Shown: in pieces, positions 54,901-64,000 of the stretch | Layout: each line of letters opens with the position of its first letter | Numbering within the stretch: position 1 is the first letter of the stretch | Source of the DNA: Nephrocerus scutellatus | Lineage: Eukaryota > Arthropoda > Insecta > Diptera > Pipunculidae | Assembly: GCA_947095585.1 (NCBI GenBank) | Contig: OX352765.1 | Coordinates: forward strand, 89,550,965-89,614,964 | Length of the DNA: 64,000 nt | Reading direction: 5' to 3' | The notes under the pieces: generated by a model | What the model saw: only the letters and a program-made list of their open reading frames with translations | The model's database searches: none | What the model was told of the DNA's origin: nothing | Translations under genes and position numbers: made by a program

Positions 54901-57900
54901 CTAATAGTCGATGAAGTTTTTCTGTTATTGTGGCCTTGTTTGGGAAGAATTTATTATAAAAATTAAGCATTCTTTTATTTATTTTTTCTTGAAATTAGGA
55001 AAAACTAAGCCACGTTTTTCTTGGTTGACGTTGAGTTCTCTCTGTCGTTTTACAGCCTTCAGTCTTTTTATTTGACTGGTATCAGTGCTGTCTTTGTATA
55101 ATTGCGAGCCCAAAGGGTGAAGCTTATATTCAGAGGACCTGAAAATTTTTCAGCGAACGTGTGTACATTTGTACGTTTGTTAGTCGTGTCGTATATCTGG
55201 CTTCTACCAGTCCACATTTGATGGGACTTGTTTTAAAACAATTTTTTAGCGCTCGGCTTGCGATGGCATAATTTTTTCATTCATAGGGGTTACTCCCCCT
55301 GAGAAAACTGAAAAAAATATTCTATCTACGCATCGCTATCGATTTTTTTTAAGCCTTAACGTTTGCAAAGTAAAATGTGGTTTTTCAGTGTATTTCAGAA
55401 ATCGCTTATGACTGAATGACCTATCGCTTAAGAATGAAAGACCTACATTTAACGTTGCATACTATTAGGCTTCTAAGATAAACTAGTCTTTAGACAGAAT
55501 TACAACTAAATATACATACACGGGTGTGTGTTGTCACTCGCATAACAGAATACATTAGCTCGTGTGTATATCTCGGCTTATAATCAGTCAGAATTTAATG
55601 GGAGTAGTTTTAAAACAATTGTGACGCGTGTTTAGTTTTTTTTTGTCTTTTTTCTACAAAAAATTAAAAAAATTAATTAAAGAAAGTTTTTTTAAGAAAT
55701 AAAAAATTTCCCAACAAAATAAGAAAAATTATTTTTTTTCTCACAGAAAAAAAATTCCCCAAAAAAAATTGTTACGAATTTTGTGAATTAAATGGTTACT
55801 TTTAAGATAATTCAGTGTTAAGACTGAATTACAACTATCTATATGCCTAGCTGAGAAGCTCGCTTAACTATCTTATTCTAGTATATAAAAGGTGCCCAGA
55901 AAAAACCCTCGCTTGTGGAATTATTCTGTAACTGGTCCCGTACTGCTGCTTTGTTGTCCGACATAATAGATAATCTCTGTTATGTACTTCCCTTACATAT
56001 TGAAAGCGCACATCTTTGGATGACATGCATCTCTCCTCTGCTTGGAATACTCTCGGGTACTGCATAAAAACTTCGGAGTATTTGGTTATTGGTCCTTGTT
56101 CAATGTACTCGCCGCGCTAGTCTTCTCAGCTTTCGTTAATTCATCCGTATACCATTTTATAGCTCCCGTATGTATTTGGTATACAGTTTCAGTGCTTGGT
56201 GCACATTTTCAAGTTTTTCTTAAATTCAATCCTTTGTGAACTTTATTATCGCATGACGACCTGTTCGCTAGCGGTCTTTACTCGGCAAGTTAGTCCTCTA
56301 CTATTACTCACTTGGTGTCCTTTCGCCACGAGTACATTGACTCCTTTTTCTACAGCGACTAGCAATTTGGGTTCATAATAAATATTTTTCCCCTACGTAC
56401 ATTCAATTCAGTTGCAAGCAGTGTTGCGGTCTAATCGTTCTCCCTTTCGCTTAGGCATACGTAGATAAAGAATTGAGTAGCATTTCAATTAAACTTTGAA
56501 GCAAGTTGAACCAAATGGCAAAATCTGCAGTAATTAATTCCGCAGGCTTTGAAAGAAAAAATACACCTGCATACATCAATTTATACATCTGTGTGTGCTG
56601 CAGTATGCGTGGTATTTATTACCACTTGACCACTTAATAGCAACGCGGTTTCTATCTCTTCTGAGAACTGTACCGCAGCATGTGAAAGGTAAACAAATTT
56701 TTAAGCAAACAACACTACAACAGCTGACGACTGACTGACAGACTGACTGGTTTGCTAGTCAGTCAGTTATCTGTATCTGTTTTGCTTGATGGCTAATGGT
56801 TTTTGTGTCTTACCTTCACAATAATTTTGTTGACTCAGTGTTATTCTCCAATGGGGTCTGACCTGACTGACTGTCTGCAATTACTATAATCTCTCTTGCA
56901 TGTTGTTGTCTTAAAAATATTTCTTATGAACCTCTACTAATGATCTCTGCGGGGACACCAGATGTTATGTACCTACAAGTATTTATAGAAGTTTCTTCTT
57001 TCTCTTCTTATCAGTAATACGATGACTTTGTTGTTAATTGCACAGCTTCTTCTTTGTTCCAGACTTTCACCGGTTATTTTTATTTTTTATTTTTATTTTT
57101 AATTTTTTAATTAAAAAGGGCAAACGATGCATCTCGCTTGTAGTGTCAGTGTCACTGAAAATATGAGATTTTATAAATAGCATTTTGTGTTATGGTTGTT
57201 TTTGAACTTCAGTTTAATTCCAACCGTTGGCGTTGGTAAAAATAGCATCAGCAACAGCAATACTTTTGCTGTTGGATTATTTGTCAGTTTCTGGCTGAAC
57301 TAAAATCGCTGTCATACTCGTGTATGTGCATTTATTCAGCCGGCTGTTCTCTACTTAATGCGTGTACTTAGTCTTACTGCTGAAAGAATGAATGAACGTC
57401 TAGTACAGTTGTCATATGTTTTGATTTAATTTTTCATAAAAAAAGGAAGGAAAAATTTAAGAAATATACCGCATACCTACATCCAATCATTCAATAATTA
57501 TATTCTTGGAGAAAAAACACTTTACTCCATTTTCAATTCCTCAGTCTGTCGATTTTGTTGGCTAATGTACTATCACGTCTTTACTTTTAGGTACACCTGT
57601 TTACAATGACATTAAATTTCAAATTTATTATAGATATATGTTATATATATATTGAACCTCAAACTTAACTTCAAGTGCCCTAGAGTCACAATTCACAACA
57701 AACAATAATTTGTATGCCTATTTGTTTTTAAATTGTTATTCTATCGCAATGTAATCCGAGCAAGTTAATTGTTTCTTGTAAAGGCTTCTCGTAAACATCG
57801 TATGCCCACCGTTGATTACCGAAAGTAAGATGTCATCAGCATACTGGTTTGCACTTTTGTTAAGCACCCAAACCCGGACTTATATTTAAGTATGATCTGG

Positions 57901-60900
57901 TATGATTTTTTCCATTTCATTGTGGTAACATTTCTGGACATACTGTTGGCTTTAAGCAGCTGTGCGTGTATTTCTGGTTTCATATTGTGAACGGCTATTC
58001 AAATTCACCCCCAAGATAATTAAAGGATTGCACCACGTTAAACGCTCTGATATCATAACCGTAGAAAGATAACTATTTTTCATAGTATATTAAATATAAC
58101 CAACCATACGACAATTCGACGTGAATATATTTGGAAGCACATATTTTTGATTGTGTATATAGGTAATATGTGGTCAGCCATCAGCAGAATAGGGGAATAA
58201 CACAGAATGCTCTAGAATTGCAGGTGGCCGTAACTATCTTTGACTGGTGGAACTGCGATCAAACGTCCACGTAGTGGCCGCCGGTAATTTACCTCCAATG
58301 CATAAAAAGCTGAATGATCGGGCTAGTCCTTTCAAAGTATGGTTGGCGCGAGGCCAATAACCTTGCCCGTAACAAATTAATCGGATACACTAAATAACGA
58401 CGACGACCACGGCAACGAACATGGCTAAACGATTTTAGAATTTTCTCATGGAACGTACGCTCACTGTACAGAGCTCAAGCTGCACAGCAGCTGGCCGATA
58501 CCCTGTCTAAATATCAGCCTGAGATAACAGCAATCTAGGAGATGTGGTAGATGGGGAATGGTGTCTTACAAAATCAAAATATGACATAATTTTACAGCTG
58601 TCATGCAAGACATCATGTGCGGGTCAGGGTGGGGTTTTTAGTCAGCAAAAGAATGAAAAATGAGACACCGGCAGATTTTAAAACATAAAATAAGTCTCAT
58701 AAGGGTTACGTACCTACAGAGGATCTCCAAGAATTATTTGAATCAGTCGAACGAGAACTCCATGCCTTCCCTCAGTATGATGTAAAAATTATTCTGAGGG
58801 ATATGAGTGCAAAAAAAAGTAGGGAGCCAGTATTCAGGCACCCATAGCTTACACGAGAACACTAATGACAATGGCCAACGGGTCATGGCAGCAAGCAATA
58901 ATTTGGTCGTTGGGAGTACAAGGTTTGCGCGTAAAAATATCCACAAAGCCACCTATGTATCTCCTGATGAAGCCACTTGCAACCAGATAGACCACGTGTT
59001 GATAAACCGCCGCCAAAACCTGGACCTGATGACGGTACGAACGAACCGAGGTGCCAACGCGATTTGCATCATCATGAAAGACTGTATCTGCAAATCAGTT
59101 TCGAGTCAACACTCGACCAGAAACAACTACGGTCAAGCGATAGGACTCGCCCTAAATGCAGGGAGAGTAAGTCCTGGGGCTGAGATATCGGGCGTAGAAG
59201 AGAAATGGACACGCTTTAAGAATACTGTCATTTGTACTGCTCCATCTTAGGCAGTAGTCGTAGAGATCGGAACGACTGGTTCGATGACAAATGTGAGCTA
59301 GCGACTTAACGTAAGAATGTTGCGTACCGAGCAATGCAAGTATGGGGAGAAGAAGCAATGCCAGAAGACTGGCGAAGACGCATCCTGTGCCCCATACATA
59401 AGAAGGGATATATCACAAAATGCAGCAATTATCGTGGTATAACGTTGTTGAGTACCGCGTATAAGATCTTCGCCTCTATCCTTCAAGACAGGATAGCCCC
59501 ACACGCTAAAGTCATCATTGGTCTATACCAGTGTGGCTTTATACCAGGCAAATCAACAACTGATTAGATTTACACCCTTAGGCAGGTGATGGAAAAAGAA
59601 GACTCCGAGTCTCTGGCGTAACAGCAAGAGGAACAATCCTCTATAAGTCTATTCAGGTACTGGCTTACGCAGACGATTTTGATATCGTTGCTAGAAACCC
59701 AAGAGCTGTACAGAGAGCTGTACAAGATGCTTTCATCCAGATTGAGCAGACGACACGAAATCTGAGGACTTTTTGCGGGAGGCCAGGACCGGACCCCGGT
59801 TGTAGAGCCAAATATGATGATGATGATGATTGCTATTTTTCAATTTTATTGTGAAACACGAAACACGAGTGATACAACTGGCTACCAAATAAAAACTAAC
59901 ATATGAACTAATCTAAAATTTAGTATGGTGTCGTCTGACAGATGACTGTACACATCGGTAATGTCAATTCTCTCAGCAACGCCACCTGTTTTCGAACACG
60001 GGTACTTATTGATTGTCCCTCGTGAATACTCGTAATAAAGCCTATAAATTAATAAATAAATAAATATTTTTGTAAAATATATACATAACCTTCTCACAAA
60101 AGTCGAAACAACAACACATTATTTTAATTACAAACGAAAAAGATAACCTGCGTCACTTCGGCGTATACCACGCGGCACGTGTCGCCTTCAAGCTATTTTG
60201 GTTGACTGAGTTGGCAGGAACGGCATGCGCAATGACGCCGTATATGCGCGAATTACATCGAATTTTATTTATTTTTATTTTTAAGGCGGGTAGATTACTC
60301 TGCTACGCCAGCCATCTCATTCCCAGGACTTTCTCTATCTTCATTAAGAGCGAGTTTTATCGTGTGGCTATAATTGTTTCTTATATCCGTGTTGACTCAA
60401 GCTCCATGATAGTGGTCCTAGTCAACGTTGGCACCTCGTTACGTCCATACCCTCAGCAATTTCTAGTTCTGGCGGCGGTCTATTAACATGTGATCTATTT
60501 AGTAGCAAGTGACTCCATCAGTCGATAACTAGGTGGTTTTATATATATTCTTACACCTTGTACTCGTCAGATTGCAATTACTTGTTGCCAGCATTTGGTT
60601 GTAATGTCCTGCATGACGGTAGCATATGCCAGATTCTGATACTGACACAATTTCCCGTCCACCGGATCTCTTTGAATGTAGTAGTGTCAGCTTTATATTT
60701 GGAAACAATATCAGCTAGCTGCAGCTCAAGCTCTTTACTATGTGCGTACGTTTAATGAGGTTGTTCTAATATGGTGGTCGTGGATCATGTTTCATAGGGT
60801 GATTTGAGGTTTCGAACACGCTCACAACACTTCATAATAAATAGGAACTAGGGACTCATTCAGTTTTTTTTAAATTTACTGGTTCAACGGTGAGGTTTGA

Positions 60901-61306
60901 TTGCACTTCTATCAATTAGAATTGAAACGTCACCTGCATACACATTTCATTCTGCTGATGGCTGGCGACTGGGCGGATGAGCGGAGTGCCAAAAAATGCA
61001 ACCACAGCTTTAAGCATCGAAAAGGTGCACATATGGTATTAAAAGAAGCATGTTATTTTACTGTTTTCTTTACTTAATCAGTCCAAACAAAATAATATAA
61101 TCAGCTTTTCTATTTTTTTTTTCTTCCAGAAACCAAATTTCCCCGTTGCCATAAAATGCATCACCAAGAAGGGTCTAATAAAAACACAAAATCTTCTTGG
61201 AAAGGAAATTAAAATCCTCAAAGAACTGACCGAGTTGCATCATGAGAATGTTGTTGCTCTGCTGGACTGCAAGGAGTCGCAGGACTGTGTTAACCTTGTT
61301 ATGGAG
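45983..61306 (+). CDS. Atg1: Atg1 / ULK1-like autophagy kinase, 5' part (exons 1 and 2)
   Basis: Exon 1 is 45983-46072 and exon 2 is 61130-61306, both GT-AG and phase 0. Together they give 89 codons; the rest lies beyond the window. The kinase starts autophagosome formation with Atg13 and FIP200/Atg17 under TORC1 and AMPK control. Exon 1, [20 protein letters not shown] followed by [10 protein letters not shown], has the glycine-rich ATP loop GHGAFAVV at 16-23. Exon 2 has VAIK with the catalytic lysine at residue 39 and the C-helix region [12 protein letters not shown], then [17 protein letters not shown]. The sequence is almost identical to Drosophila Atg1. An out-of-frame ATG lies 4 bases upstream of the start (45979). 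The 15.06-kb intron is packed with mobile elements. The next exon is not present in 61307-64000. Confidence 0.95.
46706..47090. mobile_element. MITE family B element with captured Atg1 fragment and hairpin
   Basis: It opens GTGCTCTCGCAATGAAAAAA and GGTTTTGACAAAAAAAATTCG, then runs into the inverted Atg1 leader copy (46781-46910). It resumes with the family B arm CTATGTTGGAAATCCGTACA and ATCTTACAG, followed by the long hairpin and GCGCTCTCACAATG. A simple family B element has GACAAAAAAATTTCTGCTCG directly joined to TTATGTTGGAAATCC, so the Atg1 piece sits at its centre. Confidence 0.55.
46941..47069. repeat. Long near-perfect hairpin in Atg1 intron 1
   Basis: Arms 46941-46999 and 47011-47069, 59 bases each, with 55 matches and an 11-base loop. 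The left arm contains TTTCGATTTGCTGGGTACAG and the right its reverse complement. In RNA at least some mismatches become G-U. It is transcribed within the Atg1 pre-mRNA. Confidence 0.85.
47083..47410. repeat. Second MITE family B region
   Basis: GCTCTCACAATGAAAAACTT at 47086 and TAAGTTTTACATTGTGAGAGC near 47375-47395 form inverted ends. The centre holds TGTATGGAATTTGGTTTTGA and unrelated AT-rich sequence. Confidence 0.6.
47455..47565 (+). repeat. MITE family C partial copy
   Basis: TTTGCAAATGGAACGCCAAA then CCGAAACCAAATTTG, and GAGTAAACGAAACGTC, as in 22845-23165. Confidence 0.55.
47566..48265. mobile_element. MITE family F, about 700 bp
   Basis: Left end GGCCTAGCCCATAGAATCCG then TTGCGTCAATTG; right end, reverse-complemented, GGCCCAGCCCATAGAATCCG then TTGCGTCAGTTGCG. 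No transposase. A related but rearranged copy is at 53072-53300. The centre holds a block shared with 33008-33140. Confidence 0.7.
48266..48460. other. Atg1 intron, nothing recognised
   Basis: Short AT-rich stretch; a 70-codon ORF has no family match. Confidence 0.4.
48465..48620 (+). mobile_element. Helitron-like 5' segment
   Basis: TTTATATAAAGAAGAGAATG then TATGTTCGTTTGTTTG and AACTCTGGAACGCCTTGACC, a wording often seen at the start of insect Helitrons. The 3' end was not found before the LINE at 48690. Confidence 0.35.
48690..49940 (+). mobile_element. LOA-like LINE, RT domain to 3' tail, inactivated
   Basis: Readable across 1.2 kb: [101 protein letters not shown], a damaged WGL-WMYT block and VVWW-like text. 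It ends with AACCCCTTTAGCGTGTGTAC and a run of A. The layout matches LOA/Outcast-type elements (Jockey superfamily). The catalytic YADD reads YANN at about 49262-49275. In-frame stops occur at about 49111 and 49561, so it is dead. Confidence 0.82.
49941..50640. other. Atg1 intron, nothing recognised
   Basis: No exon, element end or RNA gene seen. Confidence 0.4.
50652..51619. repeat. Palindrome-rich minisatellite element flanked by 22-bp direct repeats
   Basis: About 12 units between 50715 and 51322, of 53 bp or a 40-bp form lacking CGATTATGAGCAT. Each holds the palindrome ATTCGAAT; full units also hold ATAATCGATTAT. The unit ends GAGTACTCGGTAGCAAAATC. The block sits between imperfect inverted ends (GTGTTGGGCATAATCGAATG on the left; on the right GATGGCGTTTGGCGCATTCG after reverse complement). 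Outside these lies the direct repeat ATCACAATTTCAATCAAATG plus AT, at 50652-50673 and 51598-51619. Confidence 0.85.
51660..52400. other. Atg1 intron, nothing secure
   Basis: GTTTGTTTGTTTGTCGTGG near 52258 hints at a Helitron fragment but is not enough to call. Confidence 0.35.
52405..52860. mobile_element. MITE family A copy with a second family A copy inserted in it
   Basis: Outer copy: ATCTCCCAAAATATCAAGAT (about 52443) up to 52485, resuming with AAAACGAACAACTTGACAGCC (about 52788) to AGATTTTTAATGTAAAAAAC and GACATG. Inner copy: CATTATGTCGTTTTTTTCTC (52487) to about 52765, opposite orientation, with its right end eroded. Confidence 0.65.
53072..53300. repeat. MITE family F relative, rearranged
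   Basis: GCCAGCCCATAGAATCCGTT then GCGTC at the left, and ATTTTGGCATTTATTTTTG, CGACGACAACGTATTCATTG at the right, as in 47566-47705. Confidence 0.55.
53360..53620 (+). repeat. MITE family A copy
   Basis: TTAGAAATCTTTGTCCGAGC, then CATGTATTGTTGTTTTTGTT, CGTCGATTGGTTTTTTAGGG and ACAAACTTGACACCC. Diverged copy in the same orientation as 29097. Confidence 0.6.
53621..54250. other. Atg1 intron, nothing recognised
   Basis: AT-rich sequence without a gene or known repeat. Confidence 0.4.
54255..54395. repeat. SINE body fragment
   Basis: CAGACCATTGTGGTCC, CTAACTTCTCGTC, GGAACCTACAATTTAAAG and GCGAATTGAGAATCTTTC match the body of the SINE at 37150-37330. The tRNA-like head is absent. Confidence 0.55.
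54484..54990 (-). mobile_element. Ty3/gypsy retrotransposon pol fragment (RT end and RNase H)
   Basis: On the minus strand about 54990-54790 gives broken text typical of the region after the RT active site (motifs around [19 protein letters not shown] and CDASPYGIG). The frame at 54786-54484 continues with [20 protein letters not shown] and FHQYIVGKH, the RNase H region. Frameshifts and stops interrupt it, and no gag, integrase or LTR was found beside it. It is an old, inactive copy. Confidence 0.75.
54991..55880. other. Atg1 intron, nothing recognised
   Basis: AT-rich, with poly-A/T runs around 55640-55770. Confidence 0.4.
55890..56262 (-). mobile_element. LINE RNase H domain fragment
   Basis: Minus strand: [15 protein letters not shown] (about 56165-56120) is the first RNase H aspartate motif, and [10 protein letters not shown] then [19 protein letters not shown] (about 56005-55925) the later SDNKAA motif. 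RNase H domains of this kind occur at the C-terminus of LOA and I-type LINEs, so it may belong to the same family as 48690-49940. Confidence 0.6.
56263..58165. other. Atg1 intron, nothing recognised
   Basis: GACTGACTGACA-type repeats near 56730-56765; otherwise AT-rich with no gene or secure repeat. Confidence 0.4.
58166..59836 (+). mobile_element. RTE-clade LINE, most complete copy, internally deleted
   Basis: 5' signature GGTCAGCCATCAGCAGAATA, then endonuclease ([15 protein letters not shown] text about 58440-58480, [31 protein letters not shown] and [14 protein letters not shown] at 58840-59030). The RT start follows, [37 protein letters not shown] and [13 protein letters not shown] (59355-59567), then a jump to [13 protein letters not shown] (about 59660) and [13 protein letters not shown], and finally the GGGAGGCCAGGACCGGACCC end with (ATG)n tail. 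The palm before YADD and everything between RAVQDAF and the tail are deleted. Stops and frameshifts are present. It lies in Atg1 intron 1. Confidence 0.9.
59837..60285. other. Atg1 intron, nothing recognised
   Basis: No exon or repeat recognised between the two RTE copies. Confidence 0.4.
60290..60995 (-). mobile_element. RTE-clade LINE 5' half, decayed
   Basis: Minus strand from 60965: GCCAGCCATCAGCAGAATG, then endonuclease end motifs such as [11 protein letters not shown] (about 60495-60465) and RGANVD (about 60430). Strongly mutated. Confidence 0.7.
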
Positions 61307-61919
61307 GTGAGTTTTTCTTCATTGATTTTCTTTGTAGTTTTCATGTTCGTGTGCTACCCTGACACGACGCTGTGGAGTGTATGGTGTTTGTTTGATATGG
61401 AAGAGTTCTCCGGCCAGTGGAGACACGCTGTCTGATGTGTGCGTTGCATGGCCATTTATCGATTTTTTTTGCGTCCAGGCGTCGTGGACTTGGGGGGAGG
61501 TTTGATTTATTTAGCTAACTCATTTTTCGCTGTAGCTAAAGGTGTTTTATATAGTGACGTTGCGGGGAGAAGCTTTTCTTGATGATGGGCTTTTGTGTAC
61601 ATCGGAAAATAAAGGTAGCTCTGTGTAGTTGAGTTACTGTACTGGATTACAAGTTATTATTAGCAAATAATTAATGGGCAACTATCATGCAACAATTAGG
61701 TTAACGCCTTGACGGTCGGTTACCGGTTACCACTGAATTTTATTATTTTCCCCTTTAAAGATCTTTTTTCAAGTTGTTATGAAGCATACCATTTCTCACA
61801 CTTTACTTTTTTGAGACCCAGATCTTGGTGCCCAAGTCCGAACAGGAGCAGAGAAAGTGAACTAAAGTCTTCTGCTTCTCATCCACTTCCTTATATTATT
61901 ATAGAAACTAAAAATAATA

Positions 61920-62035
61920 ACAATATTTGGCGCGAAAGACCATTGCGGTACAAGGCGTTGCACTTATGTAACAGACCTACCATACGTATCCGAAAGGCGA
62001 ATTGAGGAGCTTCCCGTGACAAGTTATTGACTATA
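61920..62035. repeat. SINE body fragment
   Basis: GACCATTGCGGTACAAGGC, CGAAAGGCGAATTGAGGAGC and TTCCCGTGACAAGT match 37150-37330. It is in the Atg1 intron after exon 2. Confidence 0.5.
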
Positions 62036-63205
62036 ACCATGGGGCCCATTTACAGGTTCTATAGAAGTCTTAAAACAGTATTCTCGCATCTTCCCCATCG
62101 TCATTGTCCTGTTAGTGTCCCTAAGATCACTCTCAACTCTCAAATCTTTGACTTGACCTCAAGACCACCATAGGCCAAACGTGAGAAAGTTTCTCCAATT
62201 TCAATTTGCCATTGCTTCTGCTTCTTTCCGCAGCGCTAATTTAATAATATAATATAAATTTGAAATCATGACCGGATTTCGGTTTTAAAGCCAAACATGG
62301 TGACGATGTTGAAATTCATTTAAAACCGGCGTCTGATACAGCTGACGACTGCTGTTGCACATTGATGACACCTTCGTGATGCATTTGGTGTGGTTAATGC
62401 ATTGAACTATTAAGCCTGAAGTTCGAATCACAGAAAAGCATTAGAAAACACCAACCTCCCGCGAATGTCTGACAAACTTTCGAGAATTATAATTGACATG
62501 AAAAACTTCTTAGTTCGCCTTTCGGATGTGGCTTGCCCTTTCCGGTATCAGCAAACGTGCCTAGCATGTTCGTCCGCTCTGGAGCTCTACCGACTAGCTT
62601 GGGGCCATTAGAAAACAAGGTACAGCATTGGTTTCTGGTATAAAACCGTTTCTCCAGAATTACTTGAAGAAACATATAGACTTAAAATATGCACTAGCCC
62701 GAAAATAGTTAGTTACCTTAGAAGAGGAATTTTCAAAAACATCGCGTTTGAAAATGCGTTTGAAAATATCAATTTTTGACTTTGAATTTGCTTTTTGGTA
62801 ATGGTTTTTAAAATAAAAAAAAAAGTTATTTGTTTTACTTTAAAAATTTAATTTTCTTTTACAAAAAGACGAAATACCAAATAAATCAAAAAGTATAGCA
62901 CTTAGGAGAAATCTGTTAAGTGCAAAAGAAATGTAAACAAAAAACAAAACAAAAAATAAAAAATAATAAAAAAAATAAAAAGAAAATAAAAAATGTAATA
63001 TACATTTACAGAAGATTCCGGTCCTGCCGTAAAAGAAAGTCGTGTTGTGCCCACATCTCCATTTGAAGTTGATTGAAGTTGGATATCTGAGGACTCAAAC
63101 AAGATATCAATTTTATTTCAAAGGCAGTTATAAAGGCTTGTATTTCTTCTAAAAATAAAGTCCTAAACAAAGTTTCTAGTATTACCAGAGCAATTTCCGT
63201 TAACA
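62036..63205. other. Atg1 intron 2, nothing recognised
   Basis: A possible RTE tail relic (GACCGGATTTCGG, AAAGCCAAACATGGTGACGA) lies at 62270-62310. Otherwise AT-rich. Confidence 0.35.
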
Positions 63206-63230
63206 TGGGTCAGGTCAGGTCAGGTCAGGT
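63206..63230 (+). repeat. (GGTCA)n short tandem repeat
   Basis: GGGTCAGGTCAGGTCAGGTC followed by AGGT, four to five pentamer units. Confidence 0.9.
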
Positions 63231-64000
63231 TCTTAAATCCCCGATATATGATGTCAACATTAGAGATAGACCTTTACAGTAGAACAATTTTTTTTTCTTA
63301 GAATATACCCAAGAATCATTTCCCAAATAATTGTGCACCAATTAAGGGATACCCTGTATGCTGCTTTGGCTTTATCTTTAAAAAGTGAAAGAGAATGAAA
63401 AGAGTGTCTTACATGTCGAAAGCATTTAAAAATTTTCAGCGTTGTTGTTGTTGCCCTGCAAATAAGTCAAGTGAAGTTGCCGGGGTGGCTCTTCTTCAAC
63501 GAAGTTTATTCTCTGCAGTACGTACTCCGTCTCTGTGCCTTGTAGAGAACTATATGAAATTCCCTATTTGGTGCAATGGCATTTCAACAACTCCGAGCCA
63601 TTAGCACTTTGAGTGAGTGAGTGAGTAGCTGATGCGGTACGGATACAGGCCAGCTGAAAACTTGCATTTTCTTCAAATGCGTTCATTAACCTCAGATCGA
63701 CCGTATACGAGTGGTATTTTTAGCGGTAAAATAACCCGAAATGCTAGACAAAGGAAAAGTCCGCATAATGCGAGCCACCAGCCGAGTGTGTACTAACACC
63801 ATAATAAAACCAAACGTGTAAACTTTATGCCATTAGAGACTATCATAAACAGAAATAGCGTTTTCTGCTAGTTACCTGATACACAAATGGCACTTTCGTT
63901 TTTTCACGTATGTGGTTGTTTTTTGAATGTCGGACAGAATTCGTTTTGATTTTTTAAATTTTGCCTAATGGTGAAAGGGGACTTCAACGCCAATGTATAG
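63231..64000. other. Atg1 intron 2, nothing secure
   Basis: The last 25 bases encode KGDFNANV and a stop, resembling the RTE endonuclease motif GDFNAKV, so another RTE copy may begin here. GTGAGTGAGTGAGTAG at about 63611 is a tetramer repeat. Confidence 0.35.

Noticed and set aside
62902..63206. Overlapping 66-codon minus-strand ORFs near 63 kb
   Set aside because: Low-complexity AT-rich translation with no domain and no splice-supported exon; the next Atg1 exon was looked for and not found here.

Overview
The window is nuclear DNA of a higher dipteran (fly). Five host loci can be read with exact splice sites. Their proteins are very close to Drosophila Cyclin A, NADH-cytochrome b5 reductase, ribosomal protein L10Ab and Atg1. 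AT-rich, transposon-laden introns and a DD41D (rosa-type) mariner suggest a tephritid fruit fly or relative. The species is an inference, not something I can prove.

Layout. 1-10 kb holds no host gene, only mobile-element debris: an R1-clade LINE, a solo LTR with a 4-bp target duplication, a deleted mariner, and a nearly full-length DD41D mariner with one frameshift. 10.9-16.4 kb is Cyclin A (+), seven coding exons, 530 codons, with RTE and LOA-like LINE debris in its third intron. 17-21 kb is LINE and Helitron debris. 21.8-27.0 kb is NADH-cytochrome b5 reductase (-), with two alternative, apparently mutually exclusive, terminal exons. 27-34 kb is repeats plus a dead Myb/SANT-like gene. 34.5-36.0 kb is RpL10Ab (+), complete at 217 aa, with a possible H/ACA snoRNA in intron 2. 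36.2-44.0 kb is a tandem duplication. Each unit carries one intact three-exon PIF/Harbinger-nuclease-derived gene (-) whose catalytic triad is lost. 45.0-61.3 kb is the 5' part of Atg1 (+): exon 1, a 15-kb intron full of mobile elements, and exon 2. The gene continues beyond the window. 61.4-64 kb shows only repeat debris.

How the genes relate. CycA (cell-cycle kinase partner), cytochrome b5 reductase (ER or mitochondrial-surface redox), RpL10Ab (translation) and Atg1 (autophagy kinase) are separate housekeeping genes and not a pathway. From memory, CycA, a b5 reductase and RpL10Ab also sit close together on Drosophila chromosome arm 3L, with Atg1 not far away, so this looks like conserved microsynteny stretched by transposons. 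The most unusual parts are: the tandem PIF-derived gene pair; a Helitron in the intron of one copy with its paralogous empty site in the other; a TIR element in the Atg1 intron that appears to carry an inverted copy of the Atg1 promoter-proximal region next to a 59-bp-arm hairpin; a 53/40-bp palindrome-rich minisatellite in the same intron; and the alternative 3' exons of the b5 reductase.
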